NCBI RefSeq assembly: GCF_020524585.1
Contig: NZ_JAIVLK010000008.1
Coordinates: 221,470-285,469, forward strand
Length of the DNA: 64,000 bases
Direction of reading: 5' to 3'
Source of the DNA: Celeribacter naphthalenivorans
GTDB taxonomy: Bacteria; Pseudomonadota; Alphaproteobacteria; Rhodobacterales; Rhodobacteraceae
Shown here: positions 7,440 through 18,581 of the stretch, piece by piece
Layout: every line of letters starts with the position of its first letter
Numbering within the stretch: the first letter of the stretch is position 1
Notes under the pieces: model-generated
Seen by the model: the letters and a program-made list of their open reading frames with translations, nothing else
The model's database searches: none
Told to the model about the DNA's origin: nothing
Translations under genes and position numbers: made by a program

Positions 7440-8492
7440 ATGAAACTTTTACCGCGTTTTGCCCTGTTGACGAGTGCCGCCATTTTGGGCGCCTCAACGG
7501 CTTCGGCCAATGAGCTTCGGGACTATGCGCTCGATTTCTTTAAACCTTTGCCCTCGACGGTGCCTGCGGTGGCGGACAACCCGATCACGGCGGAAAAGAT
7601 CGATCTGGGCAAAGCATTGTTCTTTGATCCGCGGCTGTCGGCCTCGGGTGTGTTCTCCTGCTATTCCTGCCACAATCTGACGACCGGCGGGGACGACAAT
7701 ATGGAGACCTCTGTCGGCCATGGCTGGCAAAAAGGTCCGCGCAATTCGCCGACCGTTTTGAACGCCGTGTTCAACGAGGCGCAGTTCTGGGACGGGCGCG
7801 CAGCGGATTTGAAGGCGCAGGCGAAGGGGCCGATTCAGGCCGGGGTCGAAATGGCCAACACGCCGGAGAATGTCGTCGCGACCCTGTCGTCGATGGGGCA
7901 ATATGTGGAGTGGTTCGAGGAGTCCTTCCCGGATGAGGCCGAGCCCGTCACATTCGACAATATGGCCAAGGCGATCGAGGCCTTCGAGGCCACGCTTTTG
8001 ACGCCTGCGCCGTTTGATTCCTGGCTCAATGGCGATGACAATGTGCTGTCTGCTGAAGAGCTGGCCGGGCTTGAGCTGTTCCTGGACAAGGGCTGTGTCG
8101 CCTGTCATGCCGGTGTGAACGTCGGCGGCGAGGGGTATTATCCCTTTGGTCTGATCGAAAAACCCGGCTCTGACATTCTGCCCGAGGGCGACCGGGGGCG
8201 CTTTGCCGTGACCGAAACTGTGGACGATGAATATGTCTTCCGCGCCGGGCCGCTGCGCAACATCGCGCTGACGGCGCCCTATTTCCATTCCGGCAAGGTC
8301 TGGGATCTGAAAGTCGCGGTTCAGATTATGGCGGAAAGCCAGCTGGGCGAAGAACTGACCGAGGATGAAGCCGGCCAGATTGTGGCCTTCCTTGGCTCCC
8401 TGACGGGCACATTGCCGGCGATCACTCTCCCGGTTCTGCCTGTCGAGACCGCAACGACGCCGCGTCCGACGGCAGAGGTGATTCCGAACTGA
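7440..8492 (+). CDS. Di-heme cytochrome c peroxidase (CcpA/MauG family)
   Basis: This exported protein has a clear signal peptide (KLLPRFALLTSAAILG...ASA) and two c-type heme sites, CYSCH and CVACH, spaced as in bacterial cytochrome c peroxidases. NSPTVLNA, FWDGRA and the C-terminal FHSGKVWDL also fit. It would reduce periplasmic hydrogen peroxide with electrons from a cytochrome or cupredoxin. The start is the ATG at 7440, with GAGGGAGA seven bases upstream; an earlier in-frame codon at 7386 would spoil the signal peptide. A terminator follows at 8517. A second peroxide-removing gene, katG, lies 3.3 kb downstream. Confidence 0.93.
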   Translation: MKLLPRFALLTSAAILGASTASANELRDYALDFFKPLPSTVPAVADNPITAEKIDLGKALFFDPRLSASGVFSCYSCHNLTTGGDDNMETSVGHGWQKGPRNSPTVLNAVFNEAQFWDGRAADLKAQAKGPIQAGVEMANTPENVVATLSSMGQYVEWFEESFPDEAEPVTFDNMAKAIEAFEATLLTPAPFDSWLNGDDNVLSAEELAGLELFLDKGCVACHAGVNVGGEGYYPFGLIEKPGSDILPEGDRGRFAVTETVDDEYVFRAGPLRNIALTAPYFHSGKVWDLKVAVQIMAESQLGEELTEDEAGQIVAFLGSLTGTLPAITLPVLPVETATTPRPTAEVIPN

Positions 8493-8516
8493 GGCCGCTT
8501 AGGTCCCTTAAATGAC

Positions 8517-8546
8517 GAAAGCCCTCGCAGTGCAGCGGGGGCTTTC
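8517..8546. terminator. Terminator after the cytochrome peroxidase gene
   Basis: GAAAGCCCTCGC and GCGGGGGCTTTC form a strong stem with a short loop 25 bases after the stop codon. The A/T-flanked symmetry could stop transcription from both sides, including the leftward gene ending at 8559. Confidence 0.75.
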
Positions 8547-8558
8547 ACGTTTAGGGGC

Positions 8559-8873
8559 TCAGGTGTCACTGGGTTCCGGGGTGTTGCGGGCCAGGAATGC
8601 CTGCATCATGTTCATGCCGATCCGATCCACCAGCTCGGAAGTATGATGCTGACCGAGATAGTGATAATGGGTGCAAACGGTGAGCAGCCGTTCGATCACC
8701 TCGGCTTCGCGCGCGGTCAGATGCGGGTGGCGATGCGCGCGGGCGTTGGCCGGGCTATGTGCGGAGTTGCTGACCAAAGCCATGCGAATCTCTGCTGACA
8801 GCGTCAGACAGGGCTGACCCGGAGGCAGGGCGATTAAAAGTCGCCGTCTCTGACGTGGGGAGGACACAGACAT
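8559..8873 (-). CDS. Small protein of unknown function
   Basis: A 104-residue protein with no family I recognise. The N-terminus is basic (SSPRQRRRLL). The middle reads LTAREAEVIERLLTVCTHYHYLGQHH, which could form helices and is rich in His and Tyr. It has no signal peptide or membrane segment. It ends against the terminator at 8517-8546 and lies just downstream of the other small minus-strand gene at 8939. The ribosome site before the ATG is weak, so the start and the gene itself are uncertain. Confidence 0.45.
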   Translation of the reverse strand: MSVSSPRQRRRLLIALPPGQPCLTLSAEIRMALVSNSAHSPANARAHRHPHLTAREAEVIERLLTVCTHYHYLGQHHTSELVDRIGMNMMQAFLARNTPEPSDT

Positions 8874-8938
8874 CGCATCAAACTCATTTCTGACCGCTTT
8901 GGGCGGGGAGGGGTAAAGGGGCTTGGTCGGAGCAAAGC

Positions 8939-9313
8939 TCAGGGCGTTAGCAATTCCAGGATATGGGCACGCAATTGATGAGGTTGGGCGGCTAGAAAGG
9001 CAAAGGCCGATGCGCTGGGCGTATATCGCAAGAGATCAAGTACACTGTCCGGCCCCGCTTTGAAAGCGATCAAAGACGAGCCGTCTTCCGGCGGGATGCG
9101 GCGATGGACATTGATGGCGATTTGCGCCAACTCGTTGCTGTCCGGGTCGCATTCCACGACGATCAGTTTGAAACGTTCGGCTTCGAAATGAGCGCTGAGT
9201 TCATCGGAGGAGGTGGCCAGTCTGGGATTGAGGGTGGCCGTCGCGGAACGCGCAAGGCTCTTTTCCTCTGCGACCAGGCTGAACACGAGAAGATCGTATT
9301 GCGAAAGCTGCAT
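8939..9313 (-). CDS. Small receiver-like protein of unknown function
   Basis: The 124-residue protein begins MQLSQYDLLVFSLVAEE and later reads FKLIVVECDPDSNELAQIAINVHRRIP. This resembles the strand-helix pattern of a CheY-like receiver domain, but the usual acidic pocket and Lys are not clear. No output domain is present. The start is fixed by GGAGGAA five bases before the ATG that ends at 9313; the frame stays open much further upstream without support. It diverges from the DNA-binding/TPR gene, so the two may share a control region. A regulatory role is only inference. Confidence 0.55.
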   Translation of the reverse strand: MQLSQYDLLVFSLVAEEKSLARSATATLNPRLATSSDELSAHFEAERFKLIVVECDPDSNELAQIAINVHRRIPPEDGSSLIAFKAGPDSVLDLLRYTPSASAFAFLAAQPHQLRAHILELLTP

Positions 9314-9809
9314 GCGGCTTTCCTCCTTATCGAGGGAGGCGCCCGCAGAACCGGCTCTGCCTGCACTGAGCGCGGAGGGTCTGCCCATGCGGTTGGGGCC
9401 TGTCTGCATATATGCGGGGTTGGTGGCTACTTGGGGCGTGACACGACGTCCGACAGGGCAACGTACGGCAGGGGCATGCGTCTTGGGCATGCTGACGCCT
9501 CGGGGTATGAAGTTTTGGGGCAAAAAAGCCGTCAGCATGATCGTTGGTCTCGTGACAATCTGAGTCTGAACGCCCTTATGACGCCGAATTAACGTCTTGG
9601 TCAGAGACAAAGCGTTTCAGGTGGTTGCATGTGATTGTTACGACCCAAAGCGCTTGCGTAACAAGATGTAACCGACATCGCGTTAGGATTTGGAGGAAGT
9701 TACGGCAGTCATCATTTTTTCCCATGTTTTAGGGATATTTCTCTTTTGCCGTCTGTGAAACATGTTACCGTTTCGCGGTTTGAGAGGATTGAGGCCCGAG
9801 GAGGCCGAC
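9314..9809. other. Long intergenic control region
   Basis: About 500 bases separate two divergent genes. The part nearest 9313 is GC-rich and open on the minus strand but has no supported start. The part from about 9600 on is more AT-rich and holds the inverted repeat at 9636-9663, a further TGTAAC at 9667-9672 and a T-rich stretch near 9713-9746. It probably contains the promoter of the gene starting at 9810. Confidence 0.5.
9636..9663. promoter_or_regulatory. Inverted repeat, likely operator
   Basis: TGTTACG at 9636-9642 and CGTAACA at 9657-9663 are perfect seven-base inverted arms with a 14-base spacer. A related TGTAAC follows at once. The repeat lies about 150 bases before the start of the wHTH/TPR gene and resembles a site for a dimeric regulator. 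Confidence 0.55.
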
Positions 9810-11648
9810 ATGTTGCCCGACGTGCAAAAGCGCGAGATTTTACGTCAAGAGGTCACGAAAATCCTCGAAAGTGATACCTTTGCGCGCTCAAAGGCCAATC
9901 GAGCCCTGCTCATGTATCTCGCCGAAGAGTTCTTTTCCGGGCGTGGCGATGAGATCACGGAATATGGCATCGCCCATGAGTTGCTGGGACGGGATGCGGA
10001 GTTCGACCCCTCCACCGATCCGATCGTGCGTGTGCGCATGCGGCGATTGCGGGAAGCGATCACGGTCTATTACGACCTGCACGCCGACAGTGCAGACCGG
10101 TTGACTATCCCGCGTGGAAGCTATGCGCTTTCGCTTGCGCATGTGAACGTGCCGCACCCCGCTGAGCCTGCCGCATTGCCTGTGGAGGTGGTGGCCGCCA
10201 TAGGTGAAACCGCACCAGGCTCCGCGTCGCCCTCTGAAGGTATAGAGTTGGCGGGCAGCCCAGCCTCCGCGCCGCGGAAGGCATCACCGCGGCGGCCGCG
10301 TCCCATGTGGGGGCTTATGGGCGTCGTGGCCCTGATCCTGGCCTTCGTGGCGGTGGTTCTGGGGTATGGCGTGTGGCACAAGGCTGTGCCCGATCCTGAG
10401 GGGCAGGTGCTCAACACAGGATACCCGATCATCGCCATCGCGCCCTTCGTCAATCTCACCGGGGAGGCGGAGAACGATGTCTATGAAAAGGATGTCCAGC
10501 GCCAATTGGCCGGTGATTTTCAGCGGTTCGGACGTCTTCGTGTGCGTGTTCTGAGCGCCGATCTCAATCGCGAAATCGCGGGCTCGGATTACATTCTGCG
10601 CGGGTCGATCCTCAAGCTTGTGGGCGAGCTGGATCTGGCGGTGGAACTGGCCGAGGCCGAGAGCGGCAAGGTGTTGTTTCAGTCGCGGATTTCCGGACCG
10701 ATCACAGACGCAGATTTCTATGCAAGCCTGCGTGATGTCTCGCAACGCATCAGTGCCTTTCTGGCTGCGCAGGGCGGGGTGATCAGTGCTTTCGGCCTGA
10801 GCAGCGAAATGCGCCCTGCGGCCATAGGCGATGTGTTTCGCTGTGTCCTGCTCACCGACGCTTTTCTTGAGAGTTACCAACAGGAGCGGTTTCTTGAGGC
10901 CTATCGCTGTTTCGATCCTCTGCGCGGGCGGCTGGAGAACGACGCGGTGGGCGCGGCGTCTCTCGGCACGTTGATGCTGCACGCTGTGCCCGAGTTTCAT
11001 TTTATGGACCTGAGCGGTGTGCCCGAGCAGATGCACAGCACCGCTCAGGAGGTCACGGAGTATGCCGGTGCCCTCGTGGACCGCTTTCCCGGTTCGGATG
11101 TGGGATTCATCTTGTTGGGGGCGCTCTATAACGCGAAGGGCGACACAAGTCTGGCGATCCGCACCCTGCGTCAGGCGGTCGAGCTGAACCCCGCCAATCC
11201 CACCGCTTACGGCGTGCTGGCCTATGCCTATTTGTCGGCGGATCTGTTGGATGCCTCGGCGAGTATGGCGCAATCTGCGGTGCGGCTGAGCGCCAGCCCC
11301 TCGGCCTATATGTATCTGCCAATCCTTGTGGTCGGCATCGTGCGCAAGAATGCGCGCATGGTCGATATGGCCCGGACAGGCTATGCCGAACAGGAAAGCC
11401 CGTCGCGCGACATCTTGCTTTTGGCTGCCGCGTCAATGATCGGGGATCGGTCGGAGATCGAACGTTTGGCGCCTCTTGTGGGGCATCCTGCGGACCCGAT
11501 GGCGAATATTCGCATGTATGTTCAAGGGGATGTGGCCTTGTCTGCCATTGCCCGTCACCTCGAAGCCGTGGGCGTTGACGTGCCCGCACCGACCTGTTTG
11601 TCGTCCGCGTCCGGCAATGTGTCGCGTGGTCTGAATTGTGAGCCATAA
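9810..11648 (+). CDS. Membrane protein with N-terminal winged-helix-like domain and C-terminal TPR region
   Basis: The 612-residue protein has three parts. Residues 1-105 match the domain seen in many TPR regulators: EYGIAHELLGRDAEFDPSTDPIVRVRMRRLR, then an IPRGSY end, which resembles a winged-helix DNA-binding module. A single membrane helix follows at about 165-190 (LMGVVALILAFVAVVLGYGVW). The rest has a FlgO-like segment (IIAIAPFVNLTGEAENDVY) and TPR-like helices (AIRTLRQAVELNPANPTAYG). The layout recalls CadC-type membrane regulators, with DNA binding inside and sensing outside, but no target is known. The ATG at 9810 has GAGGAGG upstream and is preferred over the one at 9762. Confidence 0.75.
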   Translation: MLPDVQKREILRQEVTKILESDTFARSKANRALLMYLAEEFFSGRGDEITEYGIAHELLGRDAEFDPSTDPIVRVRMRRLREAITVYYDLHADSADRLTIPRGSYALSLAHVNVPHPAEPAALPVEVVAAIGETAPGSASPSEGIELAGSPASAPRKASPRRPRPMWGLMGVVALILAFVAVVLGYGVWHKAVPDPEGQVLNTGYPIIAIAPFVNLTGEAENDVYEKDVQRQLAGDFQRFGRLRVRVLSADLNREIAGSDYILRGSILKLVGELDLAVELAEAESGKVLFQSRISGPITDADFYASLRDVSQRISAFLAAQGGVISAFGLSSEMRPAAIGDVFRCVLLTDAFLESYQQERFLEAYRCFDPLRGRLENDAVGAASLGTLMLHAVPEFHFMDLSGVPEQMHSTAQEVTEYAGALVDRFPGSDVGFILLGALYNAKGDTSLAIRTLRQAVELNPANPTAYGVLAYAYLSADLLDASASMAQSAVRLSASPSAYMYLPILVVGIVRKNARMVDMARTGYAEQESPSRDILLLAAASMIGDRSEIERLAPLVGHPADPMANIRMYVQGDVALSAIARHLEAVGVDVPAPTCLSSASGNVSRGLNCEP

Positions 11649-11770
11649 GTGGCCATGAATGGCGAGGTTGTTCATTAGTAAAAGTTATCGCGACACATAT
11701 TTAATACAATTATTGTTTATCGTTTGGAGTTGTTACCTCTTGGTCCAACGGGATCGGTAACAGTGGCTGA

Positions 11771-14011
<2,241 letters not shown>

Positions 14012-14030
14012 TCTTCATTCGATAAGACGA

Positions 14031-14061
14031 GAAACGCCCTCGCTTTTGCGGGGGCGTTTTT
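14031..14061 (+). terminator. Terminator of katG
   Basis: AAACGCCCTCGC pairs with GCGGGGGCGTTT around a TTTT loop and is followed by TTTT. It marks the right border of the ordinary gene set; the type VI island begins just beyond it. Confidence 0.85.
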
Positions 14062-14181
14062 ATGTGCGAAGCCTTAAAAACACAGACGAAAGCCTGAGAT
14101 GTTCTGTACCAGTCTGAGAAGGATTTGAATGGTGATCCGAGTGAGTTGTCTCAAAATCGCACCTCCCGTTGGTGCCGCCGA

Positions 14182-15588
14182 TCAGTCCGCCTGAAGAGAA
14201 CCATCATTTCCGTAAACCGTACGTCGGCTCGCGCCCTCATGCGGTTGCATCGGGAAGACAGGACCAGAAGGTGCCCAGTTTGCCGAGTGGTGCACATAGT
14301 CGCGGCGGTAGGGGATCGTTTCGGCAGGCGTGAATACGCGGCCCGCCATCAAATCGTCTTTGAGCTGCGCCAGCACGAGATCGCCTTCGGGGAGATCGTA
14401 ATTCTCGCCGGGAAGCAGGGAGACAAAAGGCACGCCTGCTTCGACGGCTTTTTCGAACATGACATGCAAAGAGACATGTGCAAGGCGTGGATTGCGCAGC
14501 CAGTCCCGCGTCAAAAACCAGCGGTTCCAGTAAGGATCGTAGGGATTGTTTGAGACGGGCGTGTATTCCCGCGTCAGTGCGCTCCGATCCGTCGGCCTAA
14601 TCCAGCCCTGAGCCACGAGGCGATTGAAAATGGCCATATCCTCTGCGGTAAAGGCATCGAAACCATAGACCTCATGTGTTTCGCTCGGGCGTGGGTTGAA
14701 ATTGTCGAAGTTAGACCTCGGGCGCTCCACCTCGACCCGTTCCACGAAAAAATCCGCATAGCCTCCGCCGATATCGGAGTGGGCGCCCGGCATGCGGATC
14801 GTTTCGGCGCTCTCGGGCGCTTCGGTTAAAGGGAAGTTCTCGCGGTGTTCATCCAGCGCGGTGATGTGGACGATTTTCGTTGCGATGTCGTCGGGGAGTG
14901 TGATCTTCAGCCGCCCCCAATTGCTATCGTTGGCGATCAACCCCCAAGAGACGACCGTGTCGAAAAGGCCGAGGAAGCGAATTTCGAGTTTCGGTTTATC
15001 CTCTTCCTGAAGTTCATAGTATGGACCGCCATATCCATGGCCCGCGTTGCCACGCCTGACGCAGTTCACAAAGTGACGCGCCGCTGCCGACCCGCGGCTA
15101 AACCCGAAAACATCAAGCTTGATGGATTTGATCTCACCTGCGGCCTTCGCCTCGTTCAGCCGCTGCAAAAACCGTAGGAAGCCTTCTTTCACGCGCTCTT
15201 CGACACCGGTTATCCCCCAACCGACAGCAAAGCCAAGCACGCTGTCTTCCTGGCCTGATGTTGTGCCGATCCCGTCAATGATCTCGGCGAAGCGCCGTTT
15301 TCCGATCCCACCGCAGTCGTTCCGCACCACGCTTGGGACAAGTCGCGCATAGCTCTGGTAGAGCTTTGCAACATTGCTCAGATCGTTCTCGTAACTCGGC
15401 TCCGAAGTGACCCCACCGCTGGCGCGGACCCTGTTGCCCTCTTCGACATTGGCCAGGTTGTTGCCTGTCCCGTCGAAGAACATCGCGATCTCGACGTCGA
15501 CTGCCGGACAGGTGGTCGTTACGGCATCAATCGCGCCTTCTTCTTGCAGGTCGACAAGGTCTTCATCGGGAAATGTGCTGCCATCCAT
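14182..15588 (-). CDS. DUF2235 phospholipase, candidate T6SS lipase effector (Tle1-like)
   Basis: The 468-residue protein has the DUF2235 alpha/beta-hydrolase layout of Tle1 effectors, which attack phospholipids of rival cells from the periplasm. MFFDGTGNN is the conserved N-terminal motif, GFSRGSAAARHF holds the G-x-S-x-G nucleophile (Ser about 164), GLFDTVVSWG holds the acid, and PGAHSDIGGGY the active His. No signal peptide is present, as expected for delivery by the secretion tail. The ATG ending at 15588 is preferred (GAGG upstream) over a TTG at 15609. It is the last gene of a leftward set with a DUF4123 adaptor and a lipoprotein, and lies 10 kb from vgrG and paar. Confidence 0.88.
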   Translation of the reverse strand: MDGSTFPDEDLVDLQEEGAIDAVTTTCPAVDVEIAMFFDGTGNNLANVEEGNRVRASGGVTSEPSYENDLSNVAKLYQSYARLVPSVVRNDCGGIGKRRFAEIIDGIGTTSGQEDSVLGFAVGWGITGVEERVKEGFLRFLQRLNEAKAAGEIKSIKLDVFGFSRGSAAARHFVNCVRRGNAGHGYGGPYYELQEEDKPKLEIRFLGLFDTVVSWGLIANDSNWGRLKITLPDDIATKIVHITALDEHRENFPLTEAPESAETIRMPGAHSDIGGGYADFFVERVEVERPRSNFDNFNPRPSETHEVYGFDAFTAEDMAIFNRLVAQGWIRPTDRSALTREYTPVSNNPYDPYWNRWFLTRDWLRNPRLAHVSLHVMFEKAVEAGVPFVSLLPGENYDLPEGDLVLAQLKDDLMAGRVFTPAETIPYRRDYVHHSANWAPSGPVFPMQPHEGASRRTVYGNDGSLQAD

Positions 15589-15599
15589 CGCTCTGTGCC

Positions 15600-16226
15600 T
15601 CAGTTGCAATGTGTCGGGATATCTGCGTCATCCCATCTGTGCGCGAACCAGTCGCCCACATCTTCGTTGCTCTCCATAAGCTCCAATGCGAAGGCCAAGC
15701 TGTCTCGTTTGTCCTCATCGAGGCGGGTGGGCACGCCGCAGGCCTGTGCCACCGTAATCGCACTGGCGGGGGGCTCTTTGGGTGGGTAGCTTTCGTCATA
15801 TGTCACAGCCTGAACGATGCCATCCGGCGAAATGCGAAAGATAAGGACATTGAAATCCGTGGCAATCGGATCGCGTTTCAACGTCTTGAGATCGACATCG
15901 AGAGAGGCGGAATAAACGTTTCGGGTGACGACCTCGAACCAGGTCACATCGAAGCTCACATGCGTGGTATCTGCGCCCTCGGCGAGGAGGTTTCGCACAG
16001 GTGTGCCAGCGCTGTTCTCATCATATCCGCCGTTTCGAAGCCACGGATCGCCTGTGTAGCTTTGACGGTCCGGAGCAAAAGACGAGGAGCCGATGAACGC
16101 GACCACCGGCCATCCCGATGTGGTTTTGAGATCATACCTGACGTTGTCTGTCACAGCGTCACTACGACAGGCCGCCGCAAAAAACAGCAACGCCGTTGCC
16201 AGAACCGTTCTCACAGATTTTCTCAT
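15600..16226 (-). CDS. Putative lipoprotein, candidate immunity protein for the DUF2235 lipase
   Basis: The 208-residue protein has a signal peptide ending in AAACRS, close to a lipobox though without the usual Leu at -3. The remainder (WPVVAFIGSSSF, HVSFDVTWFEVVTRNVYSASLDVDL) may be related to DUF2931-type lipoproteins, but this is a weak guess. It overlaps the DUF4123 gene by four bases (ATGA), and its stop lies 12 bases before the lipase ATG. Tle1-class effectors are usually paired with periplasmic or lipoprotein immunity proteins, so position is the main argument. Signal and operon are seen; the immunity role is inferred. Confidence 0.6.
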   Translation of the reverse strand: MRKSVRTVLATALLFFAAACRSDAVTDNVRYDLKTTSGWPVVAFIGSSSFAPDRQSYTGDPWLRNGGYDENSAGTPVRNLLAEGADTTHVSFDVTWFEVVTRNVYSASLDVDLKTLKRDPIATDFNVLIFRISPDGIVQAVTYDESYPPKEPPASAITVAQACGVPTRLDEDKRDSLAFALELMESNEDVGDWFAHRWDDADIPTHCN

Positions 16227-17344
16227 AAATCCGTTCCTTTTTGCCCTTCCATCGCCGCACGAAATCTCATGATGCGAAGATCTTCTGCAATGTGGGTTTG
16301 TTCCAACTCTCTCAGATGGTCCGCGCCAATCCGGTTTTCGAAAGCGGGGCCGGAGTTGAGTTCATACCATGCGAGCGTAAAAATGGTCGCCGTGCTTTTC
16401 AGGCCAAAGCGAGCAAACCGCTCGACGACGTGGGCGACAGCTGTCTTTATCTCTGCCGGGCTGCGAGCCGAGAAATGCGGTTCCAACTTTCGCTGTATCT
16501 CCGTCATCTTCATCTGAACGCGCCGTGCCCGGAACGCCTCTTTCTCGGATGTCTCAAGCGTGAATACGGCAGAGGCGCGCGCGATGCAGGGGGAATTCGG
16601 CGTGAAGCTTGTCACCTCGCCATCCTTCGTGAGGACGATATAGCCGACAGCATGCCCGTTCAGAGAGCAAAACCACAATGAGAATAGCTTGGGACGTGTC
16701 GCGAGATAGTTGAAGTGAACTCTGGCGACCTCGGGTTCCCAAAAGCGAAAGAAGCTCCAGTTTCCGGCCTCATCGCGGACCCGTGTAAACCGTCGCAGGA
16801 GGCGTTGCAGGTTTTCCAGACTGTCATGTGAGCGCAAAAAGATGCCCGGCTCTTGCGGCCAGAGATCAGAGGGGTTGTCCGAGGCTGTAAACAGCCGACG
16901 CACAAAGTCCGCCGTGCTGTCGAGTTCCACGATATAGGGTGCGACGTCCGAAAGGTCCCTCGCCGCCGCTCCACGGAATAAACAGAGATAGGGCAGGCCG
17001 CTCGCGTCCAAAAGGCGTGGTAGGTCTTTAACTTTTGAGGCGTCAAGAATGGCGAAGGTGCGCGGCGCTACGGCCTTTTCAGAGGCGTCCTCTTCAGCGA
17101 AAAACCGCTTGCCGAAAAGGTTGTCGGCCAGAGCATCGGGTAGATTTTTCTTGGGCCAAATCCCGAACTGCGCATCAAGCGCCAGCACACCGGATTGCGT
17201 TGAAATAGCGACGGGGGCGTCGTTCAAACCTGTGGTAGCTGTTCGATGCGTTGGCGTCTCAATATCTAGCCAGTGGTCATACTCACTCAAAAAATCTATC
17301 CAAATCTGATCTTTAGGACATTTTCTGCTTAAAACATTTAGCAT
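16223..17344 (-). CDS. DUF4123 T6SS adaptor/chaperone for the DUF2235 lipase
   Basis: DUF4123 (TEC/Tap-1) proteins hold an effector and load it on VgrG or PAAR. This 373-residue protein shows the family core: TFAILDASKVKDLPRLLDASGLPYLCLF, then APYIVEL, GIFLRSHDSLENLQRLLRRFTRV and SFFRFWEPEVAR. About 60 extra residues precede the core. A C-terminal helical part follows, as in full-length members. It is the first gene of a three-gene leftward operon and overlaps the lipoprotein gene by four bases. The ATG at 17344 has only a weak ribosome site. It diverges from a second DUF4123 gene with about 220 bases between them. Confidence 0.85.
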   Translation of the reverse strand: MLNVLSRKCPKDQIWIDFLSEYDHWLDIETPTHRTATTGLNDAPVAISTQSGVLALDAQFGIWPKKNLPDALADNLFGKRFFAEEDASEKAVAPRTFAILDASKVKDLPRLLDASGLPYLCLFRGAAARDLSDVAPYIVELDSTADFVRRLFTASDNPSDLWPQEPGIFLRSHDSLENLQRLLRRFTRVRDEAGNWSFFRFWEPEVARVHFNYLATRPKLFSLWFCSLNGHAVGYIVLTKDGEVTSFTPNSPCIARASAVFTLETSEKEAFRARRVQMKMTEIQRKLEPHFSARSPAEIKTAVAHVVERFARFGLKSTATIFTLAWYELNSGPAFENRIGADHLRELEQTHIAEDLRIMRFRAAMEGQKGTDL

Positions 17345-17564
17345 CCATGATGCATTGGCTCAATGAACAAGTTTCCAAAACCACAAAATGAAAGCGTGAT
17401 GGCCCCCGTCAAAAAAACAGGACGATGGGGGGCGAGAAGCTTCGTAAGGCGGGGGCTGGATTTCCGTTTGCAAAATCGGGCTCGGCAGAGGACGGTGTCG
17501 GCCAATAGGGCGCGTCCGATTGGGCGCGGTTCTTTTCTGTTAAGACGGCAAAGTGAGGCGTGGT

Positions 17565-18581
17565 ATGGCCCTTTTACAAACGGTTGAGCCTTGGCAAATC
17601 GCACAGGCGCTTTTGCACCCTGCACAAAGCGAGGCCGTTACGCACCGAATCCTTGCAGAAGTTCCACCGCTTTTGACGGGACTGCACGCGCCTGAGGAGC
17701 GTCAGCCCATAGAAGACGTGCTGGATGCGCTTTTTTCCCCGCCCGCTGATCCCGACCAGAGCTGGCATGTCTATGCGCTTTTGGATGCGGCGCGCTCACA
17801 GGGGCTGCCTGCCCGTCTGGACAGCAGTGCGCTTGCTCATAGCTGTCTCTACGATCTGAACACTGCGCCGCAGCTTGCCGATGGCGCGCCATGGCTTGTC
17901 GAATTGACGCGCGAGGCCGCGTTTACGGGCAGTTGTTTTGCCCATGACCCCGATAGGGACGATCCCCGCAAAATGCTTGGTGCCGGGATTTTCCTTGCCT
18001 CTGCGCTGCCGCTCGACGCGATGAGGCGTCATCTCAAACATTACACCAAACTGTCGGACGAGGCCGGGATCGCGCAATATTTTCGTCTGCAGGAGCCGGG
18101 AATGCTTGATGCGCTTCTATGTGCCAGCGATCCCGCCGCGGTGACGAAATTCTTTCAGGCCGGGACGCAGCTTGTCTATCCCCGCCCGGCGCTCGAACCG
18201 GGCCTGTGGGAGTTTGTCGCTCTGACAGCCGGTCGATCGGAAGCCGAGGGGGAAGCGATACCCCGCCTTGATCGCCCGGCGCGGACTGCATTGGCGCTTT
18301 TCGTCAACGACAGCCGTGCCCGAAACCTCGCAGCCGAAGCCATTTCGGCCCCCGAGGCGCGCCCCTTTGCTCATTATGTCTTTGCCAGAATGATGCAGGC
18401 CGGTTTCGATCATGCCCCGCGTCTTTTGGACACGCACCGGCTTCTTTGTGCGCTTCCTGAAGAGGCCCGCACTGCCTTTTGGGCCGATGCGGAAAGCGGC
18501 GTTTTTTCCCCGCGCCCCTTGCTGTTACGTTATGCCAATAGATATGGTTGCCTTGAGCTTCTCGATGGAGAGAATGTATGA
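17565..18581 (+). CDS. DUF4123 T6SS adaptor/chaperone of the second effector module
   Basis: The 338-residue protein follows the DUF4123 pattern: VYALLDAARSQGLPARLDSS, CLYDL, APWLVELT, GIFLASALPLDAMRRHLKHYTKL and AQYFRLQEPGMLDALL. The C-terminal half is Ala- and Arg-rich and probably helical. It heads a rightward operon and overlaps the next gene by four bases (ATGA at 18578), which points to translational coupling with its cargo. The start is the ATG at 17565; an in-frame codon at 17553 adds only MRRG. It differs strongly in sequence from the other two DUF4123 proteins here, as expected if each serves its own effector. Confidence 0.82.
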   Translation: MALLQTVEPWQIAQALLHPAQSEAVTHRILAEVPPLLTGLHAPEERQPIEDVLDALFSPPADPDQSWHVYALLDAARSQGLPARLDSSALAHSCLYDLNTAPQLADGAPWLVELTREAAFTGSCFAHDPDRDDPRKMLGAGIFLASALPLDAMRRHLKHYTKLSDEAGIAQYFRLQEPGMLDALLCASDPAAVTKFFQAGTQLVYPRPALEPGLWEFVALTAGRSEAEGEAIPRLDRPARTALALFVNDSRARNLAAEAISAPEARPFAHYVFARMMQAGFDHAPRLLDTHRLLCALPEEARTAFWADAESGVFSPRPLLLRYANRYGCLELLDGENV

